Shown here in pieces: positions 1 to 9,413 of a stretch of DNA of 64,000 nt. Both the position numbers and the translations under genes were made by a program. The notes beneath the pieces are model-generated. The model saw only the letters and a list, made by a program, of their open reading frames with translations. It ran no database searches and was not told the DNA's origin. The stretch is taken from the NCBI GenBank assembly GCA_963724385.1, contig CAVRUJ010000001.1, forward strand, positions 1,612,001 to 1,676,000. Reading direction: 5' to 3'. Numbering within the stretch: the stretch's first letter is position 1; each line of letters opens with the position of its first letter. This DNA comes from DASXQK01 sp963724385. GTDB taxonomy: Bacteria > Pseudomonadota > Alphaproteobacteria > Dongiales > Dongiaceae.

Positions 1-395
1 AGATGAAGAGCTTGCGCATCGGCGTGCAGCAGGCGACGACCGGCGCCGATTTCGTCCATGACACGCTGAAGCCGTCGACTCCGGAAGAGATTTTTCCCGA
101 CCAGCCCAGCATGTTCGCGGCGCTGGCTGCCGGCCAGATTGACGCCGCCATGACTGATACCGCCATCGTGCTCGGCCAGGCCGCCGCCTCCAACGGCACC
201 ATGGTGGTCCCGGGCCAGTACCACACGGGCGAAGTCTATGGTGCGCTCTATCCGAAGGGCTCGGCCAACGAGGCGACGCTCGACAAGATCATCAAGGCGT
301 TGGAGGACGACGGAACCCTTGCGCAGCTTTCGGCCAAATACCTGGCCGCGGCCTGGGGCGCCGATCCGACCAAGATCCCGTACTTCGAGCCGTGA
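1..395 (+). CDS. Amino-acid ABC transporter substrate-binding protein, C-terminal part
   Basis: This is the 3' end of a periplasmic solute-binding protein of the SBP_bac_3 type; the gene begins upstream of the window. About 130 residues are visible. They contain the typical second-lobe pattern: a conserved Gly-Val-Gln-Gln near the start, 'AGQIDAAMTDT' (the segment in which the ligand pocket closes) and a C-terminal helix with 'LAQLSAKYL'. The family delivers polar amino acids to an inner-membrane permease. Its position directly before arginine deiminase genes suggests arginine or ornithine as ligand, but that is inference from context. No permease or ATPase gene is in view. Confidence 0.8.
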   Translation, partial: MKSLRIGVQQATTGADFVHDTLKPSTPEEIFPDQPSMFAALAAGQIDAAMTDTAIVLGQAAASNGTMVVPGQYHTGEVYGALYPKGSANEATLDKIIKALEDDGTLAQLSAKYLAAAWGADPTKIPYFEP

Positions 396-523
396 AGACG
401 ATCCCCGGCTTCGAAAACGAGATACAGGGTGTTTGTCGCGAAGCTCAGCCCGACGGCACGGTCCGGCTCTATTCCTATGTGCTTCGCGAATAGGCAAAGC
501 GATCATCACGAAAGGTGAATGCA

Positions 524-1771
524 ATGACATCGAAGACTCACCCAGCCGAGGTTGGAGTCCACTCCGAGGTTGGCAAGCTGAAGACGGTGATGGTGTGTCC
601 CCCGGGACGGGCTCATGAGCGTCTGACGCCAGGCAACTGTCACGAACTCCTGTTCGACGATGTGATCTGGGTTCACGAGGCACGCAAGGACCACTACGAC
701 TTCGTCCTGAAGATGCAGGAGCGTGGGATCGAGGTCCTCGATTTCCCGACGCTTCTCGGCGAGACGCTGGAGGACAGGGCAGCGCGCACCTTCGTGCTAG
801 ACCGGCGCATTACCACCAACACTGTCGGCCGCGGCACCGCCTCGATGCTCCGGCCCTGGCTCGACGCGATGCCCGGAGCAAAGCTGGCTGAGATTCTCAT
901 CGGCGGTCTCGCGATTGCGGAGGTTCCGAAAAGCGAAAGCGCCAACATGCTGGCCGACGCCATGGGGCCAGCCGCGTTCCTCATTGCGCCAATCCCCAAC
1001 ACGATCTTCCAGCGCGACCCCTCCTGCTGGATCTATGGCGGCGTCACCTGCAATCCCATGTACTGGCCAGCGCGCAGGCCGGAAACGCTGCTCCAGCGTG
1101 CCGTCTACAAATTCCATCCCATCTTTCAACGTGGCGCATTCAAGATCTGGTTCGGCGACAGCGATGAGGATTTCGCGCAGGCCACTGTAGAGGGCGGCGA
1201 CGTCATGCCGCTAGGCAAGGGGATCGTGCTGATCGGCATGGGCGAGCGCACCAGCCGTCAGGCTGTTACACACATTGCGCGCGAGCTTTTCGCCAACGGC
1301 GCGGCGACCCGGGTAATCGGTTGCCAGATGCCGAAGAGCCGCGCCGCCATGCACCTGGATACCGTCTTCAGCTTCTGCGACCGGCATGTGTGCACGGTCT
1401 TCCGCGAGGTGGTGGATCAGATCCAATGCTACAGCTACCGCCCCGGCAATCAGTACGAGGGCCTCGACGTCCGCAAGGAAAAGGGGCGGATGCTGGACGT
1501 CGTCAAGCAGGCCCTGGGCCTCAAGGAGCTGGTCGTGGTCGAGACCGGCGGCGACACCTGGGAAGCCGAGCGGGAGCAGTGGGACGACGGCAACAACGTC
1601 GTCGCTCTCGAGCCCGGCATCGTCGTCGGCTACGACCGCAACACTCACACCAACACACTGCTGCGCAAGGCAGGGATCGAAGTGATCACGATCCGAGGCG
1701 CCGAACTCGGCCGGGGGCGGGGTGGCGGCCATTGCATGACCTGCCCGATTTGGCGCGAGCCCGCTTACTAG
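524..1771 (+). CDS. arcA: Arginine deiminase
   Basis: Hydrolyses L-arginine to citrulline and ammonia, the first step of the arginine deiminase pathway, in the cytoplasm. The protein is about 415 residues, the usual family length. Catalytic motifs are present: 'FQRDPS' (substrate-binding Asp), 'MHLDTVF' (catalytic His and Asp), and the C-terminal 'GGGHCMTCP' with the nucleophilic Cys. A GTG at 515 is in frame, but the ATG at 524 follows AAAGGTG at 511-517 with good spacing and is preferred. It is followed 32 bp later by arcB and then arcC, so the three genes form the catabolic operon. No arginine/ornithine antiporter gene (arcD) is visible. Confidence 0.95.
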   Translation: MTSKTHPAEVGVHSEVGKLKTVMVCPPGRAHERLTPGNCHELLFDDVIWVHEARKDHYDFVLKMQERGIEVLDFPTLLGETLEDRAARTFVLDRRITTNTVGRGTASMLRPWLDAMPGAKLAEILIGGLAIAEVPKSESANMLADAMGPAAFLIAPIPNTIFQRDPSCWIYGGVTCNPMYWPARRPETLLQRAVYKFHPIFQRGAFKIWFGDSDEDFAQATVEGGDVMPLGKGIVLIGMGERTSRQAVTHIARELFANGAATRVIGCQMPKSRAAMHLDTVFSFCDRHVCTVFREVVDQIQCYSYRPGNQYEGLDVRKEKGRMLDVVKQALGLKELVVVETGGDTWEAEREQWDDGNNVVALEPGIVVGYDRNTHTNTLLRKAGIEVITIRGAELGRGRGGGHCMTCPIWREPAY

Positions 1772-1803
1772 CGCCTGCATATTCCATCAGCCAGGAGATC
1801 GCC

Positions 1804-2806
1804 ATGAGCTTCAATCTGCGCAACCGCTCGCTTCTGACCGTGCAGGACTACACCCAGCGCGAGTTTCAGTACTTACTCGATCTGGCCCGCGACCTGAAAC
1901 GGGCCAAATATGCGCGCACCGAGCAGGAGCACCTCAAGGGCAAGGAAATCGTCCTGATCTTCGAGAAGACGTCGACCCGCACGCGCTGCGCCTTCGAGGT
2001 TGCCTGCCACGACCAGGGCGCCCATGTGACCTACCTCGATCCATCCGGATCGCAGATTGGCCACAAGGAATCCGTCAAGGATACGGCACGCGTCCTCGGC
2101 CGCATGTTCGATGCCATCGAATTCCGCGGCTTTGCCCAGGAAGCGGTGGAAGAGCTCGCGAAACACGCCGGGGTGCCCGTCTACAACGGCCTCACCGACG
2201 AGTACCATCCCACCCAGATGCTGGCGGACGTCATGACCATGCGCGAGCACAGCGACAGGCCCGTGCACGAAATCAAGTACGCCTATGTCGGCGATACCCG
2301 ATCCAATATGGGACATTCGCTGATGATCGTGGGCTGCCTCATGGGCATGGACGTCCGGATTTGCGGCCCCAAATCGCTTTGGCCTTCCAAGGATTATCTC
2401 AAGATCGCCCGGGACCTGGAGGCCACCTATGGGGCCAAGCTCACCGTCACCGATGACGTAAAAGCCGCGGTCAAGGGCGTCGACTTCATTCATACCAACG
2501 TTCTGGGTTTCCATGGGCGAAGCCAAGGAGGTCTGGGCCGAGCGCATCAAGCTCTTGAAGCCCTACCAGGTTGACGCGGCATTGATGAAGGCCGCCGGCA
2601 ATCCGCGCGTCAAGTTCATGCATTGCCTGCCTGCTTACCACAACCTGGAGACCAAGGTCGGCCAGCAGATCCACGAGCAGTTCGGCCTGGATGCGATGGA
2701 GGTCACCGAAGACGTCTTCCAATCCGAGGCGAACATCGCCTTCGAGCAGGCGGAGAACCGCATGCATACGATCAAGGCGATTCTCGTGGCGACCCTGGGG
2801 GACTGA
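1804..2806 (+). pseudogene. arcB: Ornithine carbamoyltransferase, broken by a 1-base insertion
   Basis: The catabolic enzyme converts citrulline plus phosphate to ornithine and carbamoyl phosphate. The frame starting at 1804 (AGGAGA just upstream) carries the carbamoyl-phosphate motif 'STRTR' and 'HPTQMLAD'. It runs to 'DFIHTNV' and is then lost. Reading resumes in the next frame at 2513 with 'MGEAKEVW' and includes the ornithine-loop motif 'HCLP'. Removing one base at about 2503 (a C between GTT and TGG) restores a continuous protein of about 333 residues, normal for the family. Everything else looks intact, so this is either a recent mutation or a sequence error. Flanking arcA and arcC are intact. 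Confidence 0.9.
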
Positions 2807-2810
2807 GGCC

Positions 2811-3752
2811 ATGCGGATCCTCGTCGCGCTCGGCGGCAACGCGCTGTTACGGCGGGGGGAGCCGATGACGGCGGAGGCCCAGCGCGCCAATGTGGCGGTC
2901 GCCGCGCGGTCGCTGGCGGCGATCTATCCGGGCAACCAGCTCGTCATCACCCACGGCAACGGCCCCCAGGTCGGCCTCCTCGCCTTGCAGAGCGCCGCCT
3001 ACAAGCCGGCCGAAGCGTACCCCCTCGACGTCCTGGGCGCCGAGACCGAGGGCATGATCGGTTACATGATCGAGCAGGAGCTGGGCAATCTCTTGCCCTT
3101 CGAGGTGCCCTTCGCCACCATCCTGACCATGGTCGAGGTCGACCCGGCCGATCCCGGCTTCGCCAATCCGACCAAGTTCATTGGCCCGGTCTACGGCGCG
3201 GCGGAGGCCGAGAAGCTCAAGGCGGAAAAGAGCTGGGCGATGAAGCCGGACGGCGACAAATGGCGCCGGGTAGTCGCATCGCCCCGGCCCAAGCGGATCT
3301 TTGAGATTCGACCCATCAAGTGGATGCTTGAGAAGGGCACCATCGTTATCGCCGCCGGCGGCGGCGGCATCCCGACGATCTACGAACCCGGGCGCAAGCT
3401 GCGCGGGATCGAGGCGGTAGTCGACAAGGACCTGTGCTCAGAGCTGTTGGCACGCGAGCTGGAGGCTGACCTTTTCATCATGGCGACTGACGCCGATGCG
3501 GTGTTCCTGGACTGGGGCAAGCCCACGGCGCGGGCTGTCCGACGGACGAGCCCCGAGGCCATGCGGGCCTATCAATTCCCGGCCGGCTCCATGGGCCCCA
3601 AAGTCGATGCTGCCTGCAGCTTCGTCGAGGCGACGGGCAAGACGGCGGCGATCGGCGCGCTGAAAGACCTATCTGCGATGTGTCGTCAGGAAGCCGGCAC
3701 GACGATTGTGGCCAGCGCCCACGGCATGGAATTTGCGCCGGGCTCGACGTGA
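2811..3752 (+). CDS. arcC: Carbamate kinase
   Basis: Transfers the phosphoryl group of carbamoyl phosphate to ADP, giving ATP, CO2 and ammonia; this is the energy-yielding last step of the arginine deiminase pathway. The 313-residue protein has the amino-acid-kinase fold signatures: 'VALGGNALL' at the N-terminus, 'THGNGPQVG' near residue 45, 'AAGGGGIP' near residue 185 and 'MATDADAV' near residue 225. The ATG at 2811 lies four bases after the arcB stop, which implies translational coupling. Length and motifs are complete. Confidence 0.95.
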   Translation: MRILVALGGNALLRRGEPMTAEAQRANVAVAARSLAAIYPGNQLVITHGNGPQVGLLALQSAAYKPAEAYPLDVLGAETEGMIGYMIEQELGNLLPFEVPFATILTMVEVDPADPGFANPTKFIGPVYGAAEAEKLKAEKSWAMKPDGDKWRRVVASPRPKRIFEIRPIKWMLEKGTIVIAAGGGGIPTIYEPGRKLRGIEAVVDKDLCSELLARELEADLFIMATDADAVFLDWGKPTARAVRRTSPEAMRAYQFPAGSMGPKVDAACSFVEATGKTAAIGALKDLSAMCRQEAGTTIVASAHGMEFAPGST

Positions 3753-3804
3753 TGCCCGGGGCGGCTCAAGCGAGCCGGATATGGGATAAGCCCTCACTCG
3801 GGCT

Positions 3805-5175
3805 TCAGGGCCCACAATATGCATCGAGTACTTCCAGAGTATCGAGCGCCTGCGGGTCCTTTAGGCTTAGGCCTAACAGCCGCGCCCTAATACGGCGGCA
3901 ATCGGAAGCACTCTCCGGAAAGGATTTATTCGTCCAGAATCTCTTCTTGCGGTCCCAGTAACCAATTTGATCCAGGAACGAAACGCCGAAATAATACTCG
4001 GCGGCGACCGAGCTAAAGAAGCCAGTGTCCAATTTGAAGCTTCCGTCCCCGTTGAGAGACTCGGTCAGGGTCCAACTCAGCATATCGTGTAGTGACTTCG
4101 CTGCCAGACGTTTTTGCGACATTGTCATATGTGGCCACCCAAACTTCAGGATCTGCGTAACGTCGTAATTATTGTGATTGTTGAATTGCCCATCATGAAG
4201 CCAGCCGAAAGGGTAGGGATCGCCCTTGATGCGCAGAGTGGTATCGATGATTTGCGGCCAGTGGGCGACCTGACCTTTGCGATAGGCGATTGTGTGGTAA
4301 GTGATGCTCAGGTCCGAAGTCTTGTAGATATGTCCGCTAGTCAGATACCAAGCCCCCCAATAGCCGCTTTGCGGGTCCTGCCATCGGTCGATGAAATCTT
4401 CATAGGCAGCTGCTAAGCCGTCTGGCGCCTCTTCGCCTTGGTCAGACCCTCGCCTCCCGACTGTCTGCCGCAAGTATTTGTGGAGGTATTCCTTGAACAT
4501 GGCTGTGGATAGAGAGGTGGTTATGTTCCCCAGTTCCCCTCGGTTGTCACGGCCTGTCGCGGCGACGTTGGAGACGAGAAGATCGTCGAGATAAGCTTTC
4601 AACTTTGGCGGTGTCTCTATTTCTTCCGGCAGATAGACGGGGTACGGTGGCGTACGGCCTTCTTCATGCAATTTACGCAGCCACGCCAGCGAATCTTCAG
4701 CTTGGAAGAACCACTCGTCATAACAAATACCCCAGCTATGGGTTTCAGGAGACTGCTCCAGGGCAAAGGCCTGATCGCGATTCTCTAGACTCTTGCTTAA
4801 CTGTGTGAGCTTTCGGTCCAATCGGGCCCAGTCCGATGTGTAATGGAAGAGCCATTGCGCCTCCAGGTAGATGTGGGTCGAGCACGCCATATCGTTTCCG
4901 GTCGCTTGAATGGCCGCAAGCGCACCGGCCAGCGTGCGGAGACGTAGACCGAAAGCGCTTTTGTTCTGGCGATAGTTGGGGTCACGGGACAGGAAGCCAC
5001 CCTCGATCAAGGTCCCCATCGCTGCACCGGAAATGAACTCCGACTGCTCCGGCGATGCCGAGCCGATATTAGGTAGTGAAGGCCCGGCGCAGCCCGGGAG
5101 AATGACGAACAACAGCACCGAGACAGCGGCGGCGAGCAACCCAAGCTGTCGAGAGGACGCGCTAGCGAAATTCAA
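3805..5175 (-). CDS. Large lipoprotein of unknown function
   Basis: A 456-residue protein with an N-terminal hydrophobic segment ending in a lipobox ('ILPGC', Cys about residue 29), so it is probably a lipid-anchored envelope protein. The rest is rich in Trp, Tyr and His, with repeated helix-like segments and motifs such as 'YWGAWYL', 'FNNHNNYD' and 'GFFSSVAAEYYFGVSFL'. This composition resembles alpha/alpha-toroid proteins (glycan-active enzymes or terpenoid cyclase-like folds), but I do not recognise a family and assign no reaction. It stands alone: arcC is convergent on one side and about 440 bp of apparently empty DNA lies on the other. Confidence 0.75.
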   Translation of the reverse strand: MNFASASSRQLGLLAAAVSVLLFVILPGCAGPSLPNIGSASPEQSEFISGAAMGTLIEGGFLSRDPNYRQNKSAFGLRLRTLAGALAAIQATGNDMACSTHIYLEAQWLFHYTSDWARLDRKLTQLSKSLENRDQAFALEQSPETHSWGICYDEWFFQAEDSLAWLRKLHEEGRTPPYPVYLPEEIETPPKLKAYLDDLLVSNVAATGRDNRGELGNITTSLSTAMFKEYLHKYLRQTVGRRGSDQGEEAPDGLAAAYEDFIDRWQDPQSGYWGAWYLTSGHIYKTSDLSITYHTIAYRKGQVAHWPQIIDTTLRIKGDPYPFGWLHDGQFNNHNNYDVTQILKFGWPHMTMSQKRLAAKSLHDMLSWTLTESLNGDGSFKLDTGFFSSVAAEYYFGVSFLDQIGYWDRKKRFWTNKSFPESASDCRRIRARLLGLSLKDPQALDTLEVLDAYCGP

Positions 5176-5617
5176 GGCCGACCTCGCTTAATGGCAGCCT
5201 GTCTAAACGTTCGTATCGGGGCGATCAGCTTCCGTGAGGTCAAGCATTCCCAGTTTGGCGAACAAAGATGGACATAGTCTTGGCACTTTCCCCGCATTTT
5301 GCGAGGTGACAATTCCGGTCAGGCAAACGGGGGCTCGACAAAATATTACGGCCGAACACTTGCCCTTTGGTAAAATGCGTTCGCAGTGATAGTGACCGCA
5401 TTGACATACATCAATCGCTCCTGACCTCGGAAGAATCGTGGCCGCATCCAAGAATTTGGACCGATCTAGGTGAGTATCTCTGGTCCGGTGTTCCTAACCC
5501 CAACTCTGGTCCAGAAGCTAAGCAACTTTTCGGGCGGGTTGAGGTTGGTCGGCAAACTCCTTTGGCGCCAAGTTGCCGAGCGTACTGTCGGGCCAGGCTT
5601 CGAAGCTGGCGCCTTTG
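5176..5617. other. Intergenic region without a recognised gene
   Basis: About 440 bp between two minus-strand genes. It should hold the promoter of the lipoprotein gene next to 5175. Short ORFs on both strands lack ribosome-binding sites and family resemblance. No tRNA-like fold or repeat was recognised. Confidence 0.4.
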
Positions 5618-6259
5618 TTAGGAGCCTTTGAGCGCGACAACCGCCGCCGCGACGTCCCGGCTGAGCAAACCGAGATCGCGGCTCATGGCGGCCACGACAG
5701 CATCATAGGGTCGGGCCCCGGCTGTCGTAATCTGACTGCCCACCCCACCTGCTGCGCCGTTATCCCGATACGTCGATTGATGCATCTGCAGTACCGTGCC
5801 GTCACTCGGGTTTGTGATGCTCCAGAAGGCACTCAGCACCGTGCTTCCGTCGGCAGCCTGCTCGAATTTCGTCACATCCATCGTGACTTGGTAGTCTATG
5901 GGCACGCGAATCTGCCAGGGATAGAGCGATACGCGCTCGGTTCCCAAGAGATTCGAAAGGTTGGTCGCGAGCACCCGGGTGATGTTGTCGTTCAGGTCGC
6001 CACCCCACTGATCGAGATTGGCCTGGGAAAGCTCGTTGGCGCTGACGCTCGTGACGATCTGCGGCCGGTCCAAGTATTTAGGCAAAGTGATCGGGCCGAC
6101 GCCGATGCCGATCCCTTGGGGCGACATCGTCGCCGGTTGCTCCGTGGTGGCGCTCAGCACGTAAAGCCGCGTAGGTTTATCAGTACCGCATCCGGCAAGA
6201 GCCAATTGTGCCAGGACCGCGGCGGATAGAAGGAGCACAGGGTTCCAGCGTAACGACAT
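5618..6259 (-). CDS. PqiC-like lipoprotein of an MCE transporter (ABC-type auxiliary component)
   Basis: A 213-residue lipoprotein with a signal peptide ending 'LALAGC'. The mature part has the family pattern of PqiC/YmbA auxiliary proteins: 'YVLSA' shortly after the Cys, then 'GVGPITLPKYLDRPQIV', then 'WQIRVPIDYQV'. PqiC-type proteins sit at the inner face of the outer membrane and receive lipid from the MCE protein. GGAGG precedes two consecutive ATGs, and the second (6259) has the better spacing; a GTG at 6271 is also in frame. It is the last gene of the operon that begins at 9356. Confidence 0.85.
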   Translation of the reverse strand: MSLRWNPVLLLSAAVLAQLALAGCGTDKPTRLYVLSATTEQPATMSPQGIGIGVGPITLPKYLDRPQIVTSVSANELSQANLDQWGGDLNDNITRVLATNLSNLLGTERVSLYPWQIRVPIDYQVTMDVTKFEQAADGSTVLSAFWSITNPSDGTVLQMHQSTYRDNGAAGGVGSQITTAGARPYDAVVAAMSRDLGLLSRDVAAAVVALKGS

Positions 6260-6275
6260 CATCGCCTCCACGGAA

Positions 6276-7319
6276 TCAGTGATTTCCGCTCAACAGCGCG
6301 CTTGGGTTGCGCTGTATGTATTCCGCGAACACCCGGATCGCCGTCGCAGCCGCTTCGAGTTCGCGTAGGGTGCTGTCGAGCTGGTAGTAAAGCGGGGACT
6401 GCGGCGATATGTCCTGTTGAGCGGTCTGCAGGGTTTTCGTCGCCTGATCCAGCGCCGTAGTGGCGGTCCTCATGGCCTGCTCCGCGGCCGAGACCAGCCC
6501 AGGCAGATCGTTGTTCACGTTGTCGACAAGCCGTTGGCTGTCCACGAGTACGCCGTTCAGGTTTTGCAGCGGCTCACCTTCTCGCAACTGCAGGCGGTCG
6601 CGCGCTTCCTGCAGCGTCAGGCTTGCCTGACTCGATGTGTTCATCACGCTGTCAGTCAGCGGCTTCACCTGGGCATTCACGTTGGCGACCAGCCCGTTTG
6701 CGCCGGTCATGACGGAATCGGCATCCTTCAACGCCTGATCGGCGGTTTTCATGACCTCAAGCAGCTGGCTGGAGATCTGCTCAAGCGGAAGGCTGCTGAT
6801 TTTCGTCAGCACGCTCGAAACACTCGCCAACATCACGTCCAAACCCGAGGGGATCGATGGCAACTCCAGGATTCCCGGCACAATATTGAGCAGCCGGACC
6901 GGCGTTCCCGGATGGAAATCGAAATTGATGATCGTCTGGCCCGTGACCATCGATACGGTCTGAAGTTGCCCTCTCAGCCCACGCGCGATGAGCGCTTTCA
7001 AATTCCTGACTGGGTTTTGCTCGCCGTTGACGACCTGCAAGCTACTCGGATCGATCTCGACATAGACTGGAATATTCACCACCTCTTTGGCGATGTCGTA
7101 TTGGACGGCAACACCCGTGACTGTGCCGATCTTGACGCCTCGGAAGGTGATCGGGGCGCCGACATCGAGGCCGGCAAGGGACCCCTGGAAGAACATGACG
7201 GCTCTTAATTTGTGCTTCAGGAACTCGCCGCCGCCGAAGGCCATGACCCCGATGATCGTCAGCAGGATCGCCCCGACGACGAAGCCGCCGATGATCTTTG
7301 GATTGCTCTTCTTGGCCAT
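6276..7319 (-). CDS. mlaD: MlaD-family MCE lipid-transport protein
   Basis: A 347-residue protein with one N-terminal transmembrane helix ('IIGGFVVGAILLTIIGVMAF') and an MCE domain at about residues 45-120 ('VMFFQGSLAGLDVGAPITFRGVKIGTV'). A long C-terminal region of heptad-like helices follows, as in the longer PqiB or Mce-type proteins that form tunnels for phospholipid across the periplasm. The ATG at 7319 is preferred; the upstream in-frame extension is Arg/Ser-rich and overlaps the ATPase gene. It lies 13 bp after the ATPase gene in the same operon. Confidence 0.9.
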   Translation of the reverse strand: MAKKSNPKIIGGFVVGAILLTIIGVMAFGGGEFLKHKLRAVMFFQGSLAGLDVGAPITFRGVKIGTVTGVAVQYDIAKEVVNIPVYVEIDPSSLQVVNGEQNPVRNLKALIARGLRGQLQTVSMVTGQTIINFDFHPGTPVRLLNIVPGILELPSIPSGLDVMLASVSSVLTKISSLPLEQISSQLLEVMKTADQALKDADSVMTGANGLVANVNAQVKPLTDSVMNTSSQASLTLQEARDRLQLREGEPLQNLNGVLVDSQRLVDNVNNDLPGLVSAAEQAMRTATTALDQATKTLQTAQQDISPQSPLYYQLDSTLRELEAAATAIRVFAEYIQRNPSALLSGNH

Positions 7320-7332
7320 TGCTTCGGTTCGC

Positions 7333-8190
7333 TCAGGTTGGCTTGCCGTTCGTCGCGGACTTCGTCTTGGCGTCGAGCTCGCCGCGAAGCAGGAAGTTGC
7401 GCACCTTCGGGTCCGGGCATTCGTCGCGCAATACTTTGGGATCACCTTGGGCGATCATCGTCTTGGCGTCAGCGTCGAGGAAGACCGAGTTGTTGCCGAT
7501 GGCGAAGATGCTGGCGAGTTCGTGGGTGACGACCGCGATCGTGGCACCCAGGCTGTCCCGCAGCTCCAGGATCAAATCGTCCAGCAGCCGGGAACTGATG
7601 GGGTCGAGGCCCGCCGACGGCTCATCGAAGAACAGGATCTCCGGATCGAGCGCCATGGCGCGGGCGAGCCCAGCGCGCTTGCGCATCCCGCCGCTGATTT
7701 CCGACGGGTAGAAGTCCTCGAATCCGGCAAGCCCGACAAGGCTCAGCTTGAGCGAGGCAACGGAGCGAATCTCTGCCGGGCTCAAGTCGGTAAATTCGCC
7801 AAGGGGCAGCGCCACGTTCTCGGCCAGGGTCATGGAGCTCCACAAGGCGCCGCTCTGATAGAGTATGCCGAATCGGCGCATCATGCGTTCCTGTTCCGCC
7901 GGTTCAGCTTTCCAGAGATCCTGCTGCCCAAAGAGGACATCGCCCCCGGCCGGTGCCTTGAGCCCGACGAGCAGTTTCAGGAGGGTGCTCTTCCCGCAAC
8001 CGCTGCCACCCATGATGATGAAGATGTCGCCGCGGAAGATCGTGAAGTTCAGATCGTGCTGGATGACGAAATCGCCATAGGCCATGTCCAGGTTTCGCAC
8101 CGTGATGTGCGGCTCGGCGATGCGACCGCCCGAGCTGATCGGCCGCGGTGCGTTCGCCGGAGGCGCTGCGAGTGAACCCGTCGAGGCCAT
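7333..8190 (-). CDS. mlaF: MlaF-type ABC ATPase of the lipid transporter
   Basis: A 285-residue ATP-binding subunit. Walker A is 'GGSGCGKST', the Q-loop and ABC signature ('EISGGMRKRAGLARAM') are present, and Walker B is 'ILFFDEPSAGLDPISS'. The 'SGGMRKR' form of the signature is typical of MlaF and Mkl proteins. It should power the MlaE-like permease encoded just upstream (5-bp gap). It ends in a short polar tail, 'DAKTKSATNGKPT'. Confidence 0.92.
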   Translation of the reverse strand: MASTGSLAAPPANAPRPISSGGRIAEPHITVRNLDMAYGDFVIQHDLNFTIFRGDIFIIMGGSGCGKSTLLKLLVGLKAPAGGDVLFGQQDLWKAEPAEQERMMRRFGILYQSGALWSSMTLAENVALPLGEFTDLSPAEIRSVASLKLSLVGLAGFEDFYPSEISGGMRKRAGLARAMALDPEILFFDEPSAGLDPISSRLLDDLILELRDSLGATIAVVTHELASIFAIGNNSVFLDADAKTMIAQGDPKVLRDECPDPKVRNFLLRGELDAKTKSATNGKPT

Positions 8191-8195
8191 CGTCC

Positions 8196-9356
8196 CTAGA
8201 TACCCAGCGTTGCCGTCAGGACGGCGAAGACGCCGTCCGTCACGATGATGAGGACGATCGCCGTGACCACCGCCGAAGTGGCCGCCAGGCCGACCGCCGA
8301 TGCGCTTCGGCCACTCTGGATTCCGCGCATGCAGCCGCAGATCGCCACGAGAACTCCGAATACCGAGCTCTTGAAGATTCCGACCGCGAAATCGATCAGG
8401 TGGGTACCGTTGATGGTTTCGTTGACGTATTGAACGACCGAAAGTTTCAGCATCCCGACGCCAACCAGCCCTCCGCCCAGGATGCCCATGAGGTCGGAAT
8501 AGACGCAGAGCAGCGGCATCATCAGGATGAGGGCGATCATCCGAGGCAGAACCAGGAAGTCCATGGAGGAGAGGCCGAAAGTGGTCAGTGCGTCGATCTC
8601 CTCGTTCACCTGCATGGTGCCAAGCTGCGCGGCGAAGGCAGCGCCGGTACGCCCGGACATGATGATGGCCGTCATCAGCGCACCCATTTCACGGGCCATC
8701 GCGATGCCGACGAGATCGGCGACATAGATTTGGGCCCCGAACTGGGTCAGCTGGACGGCGCCAACAAAGGCGAGAATCAGTCCAACCAGAAAGGATATGA
8801 GCGTGACGATGGGAAGAGCCGCCGCGCCGCAGTCGAAAATGACGTCGACGAGATCAGAGCGGCGAAAGCGGGCGCGGCCCACCAGCAATCGGCCGAAGGA
8901 CTGCACGGCCTGGCCGAGGAATTCCAACATCTCCCCGCCCGACCGCCACAAGGCGAGAGACTCCTGGCCGACAATGGTGAGAAAGCCCGGGCGCCCTTCC
9001 GTCCGGCGGGCTCCCTGGCGTTCCGGCACCGCGGAAGCGAGCTTCACCAGTCTGCGCACCCCGATGGGCAAATTATCGATGTCGCATCCCACGCCATGGG
9101 CCCGGCAGATCTCCTGAAGCCCGATGACAAAGGCGAGCAGGCCGCTGTCCCAGCCCTCAAGCTCGGTGGCATCGAAGGTCAGTCGGCGTATGCCAGCGTC
9201 AGAGGCGAATTTCTTCCCGACCGAAGCCGGCGTGGGCAGGCCGCCTCTGAGCTTCCAGTCGCCGGCGAGGCGCAGAGTCAATGCTCCCGCCTCTGGCCCG
9301 ATCAAGGCGATCGTAGCCGCCGCAAGGGTGCGATTTCCGCCTGGGAATCTCTTCAC
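8196..9356 (-). CDS. mlaE: MlaE-type permease with an N-terminal STAS domain
   Basis: A 386-residue fusion. Residues 1 to about 110 form a STAS-like domain ('LTLRLAGDWKL' and 'FDATELEGWDSGLLAFVIGL'). The remainder is an MlaE/YrbE permease with the signature 'REMGALMTAIIMSGRTGAAFAAQLGTM' and several hydrophobic helices. In Escherichia coli the STAS partner (MlaB) is a separate protein; fused forms are common in Alphaproteobacteria. It starts with GTG and is the first gene of the operon permease-ATPase-MCE-PqiC, a complete inner-membrane lipid transport system. Confidence 0.9.
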   Translation of the reverse strand: MKRFPGGNRTLAAATIALIGPEAGALTLRLAGDWKLRGGLPTPASVGKKFASDAGIRRLTFDATELEGWDSGLLAFVIGLQEICRAHGVGCDIDNLPIGVRRLVKLASAVPERQGARRTEGRPGFLTIVGQESLALWRSGGEMLEFLGQAVQSFGRLLVGRARFRRSDLVDVIFDCGAAALPIVTLISFLVGLILAFVGAVQLTQFGAQIYVADLVGIAMAREMGALMTAIIMSGRTGAAFAAQLGTMQVNEEIDALTTFGLSSMDFLVLPRMIALILMMPLLCVYSDLMGILGGGLVGVGMLKLSVVQYVNETINGTHLIDFAVGIFKSSVFGVLVAICGCMRGIQSGRSASAVGLAATSAVVTAIVLIIVTDGVFAVLTATLGI

Positions 9357-9413
9357 TGCGTTGATTTATGTCCTTTCAGATTTCCCGGCTGGAGGACAAT
9401 CACCGATGGGGGG

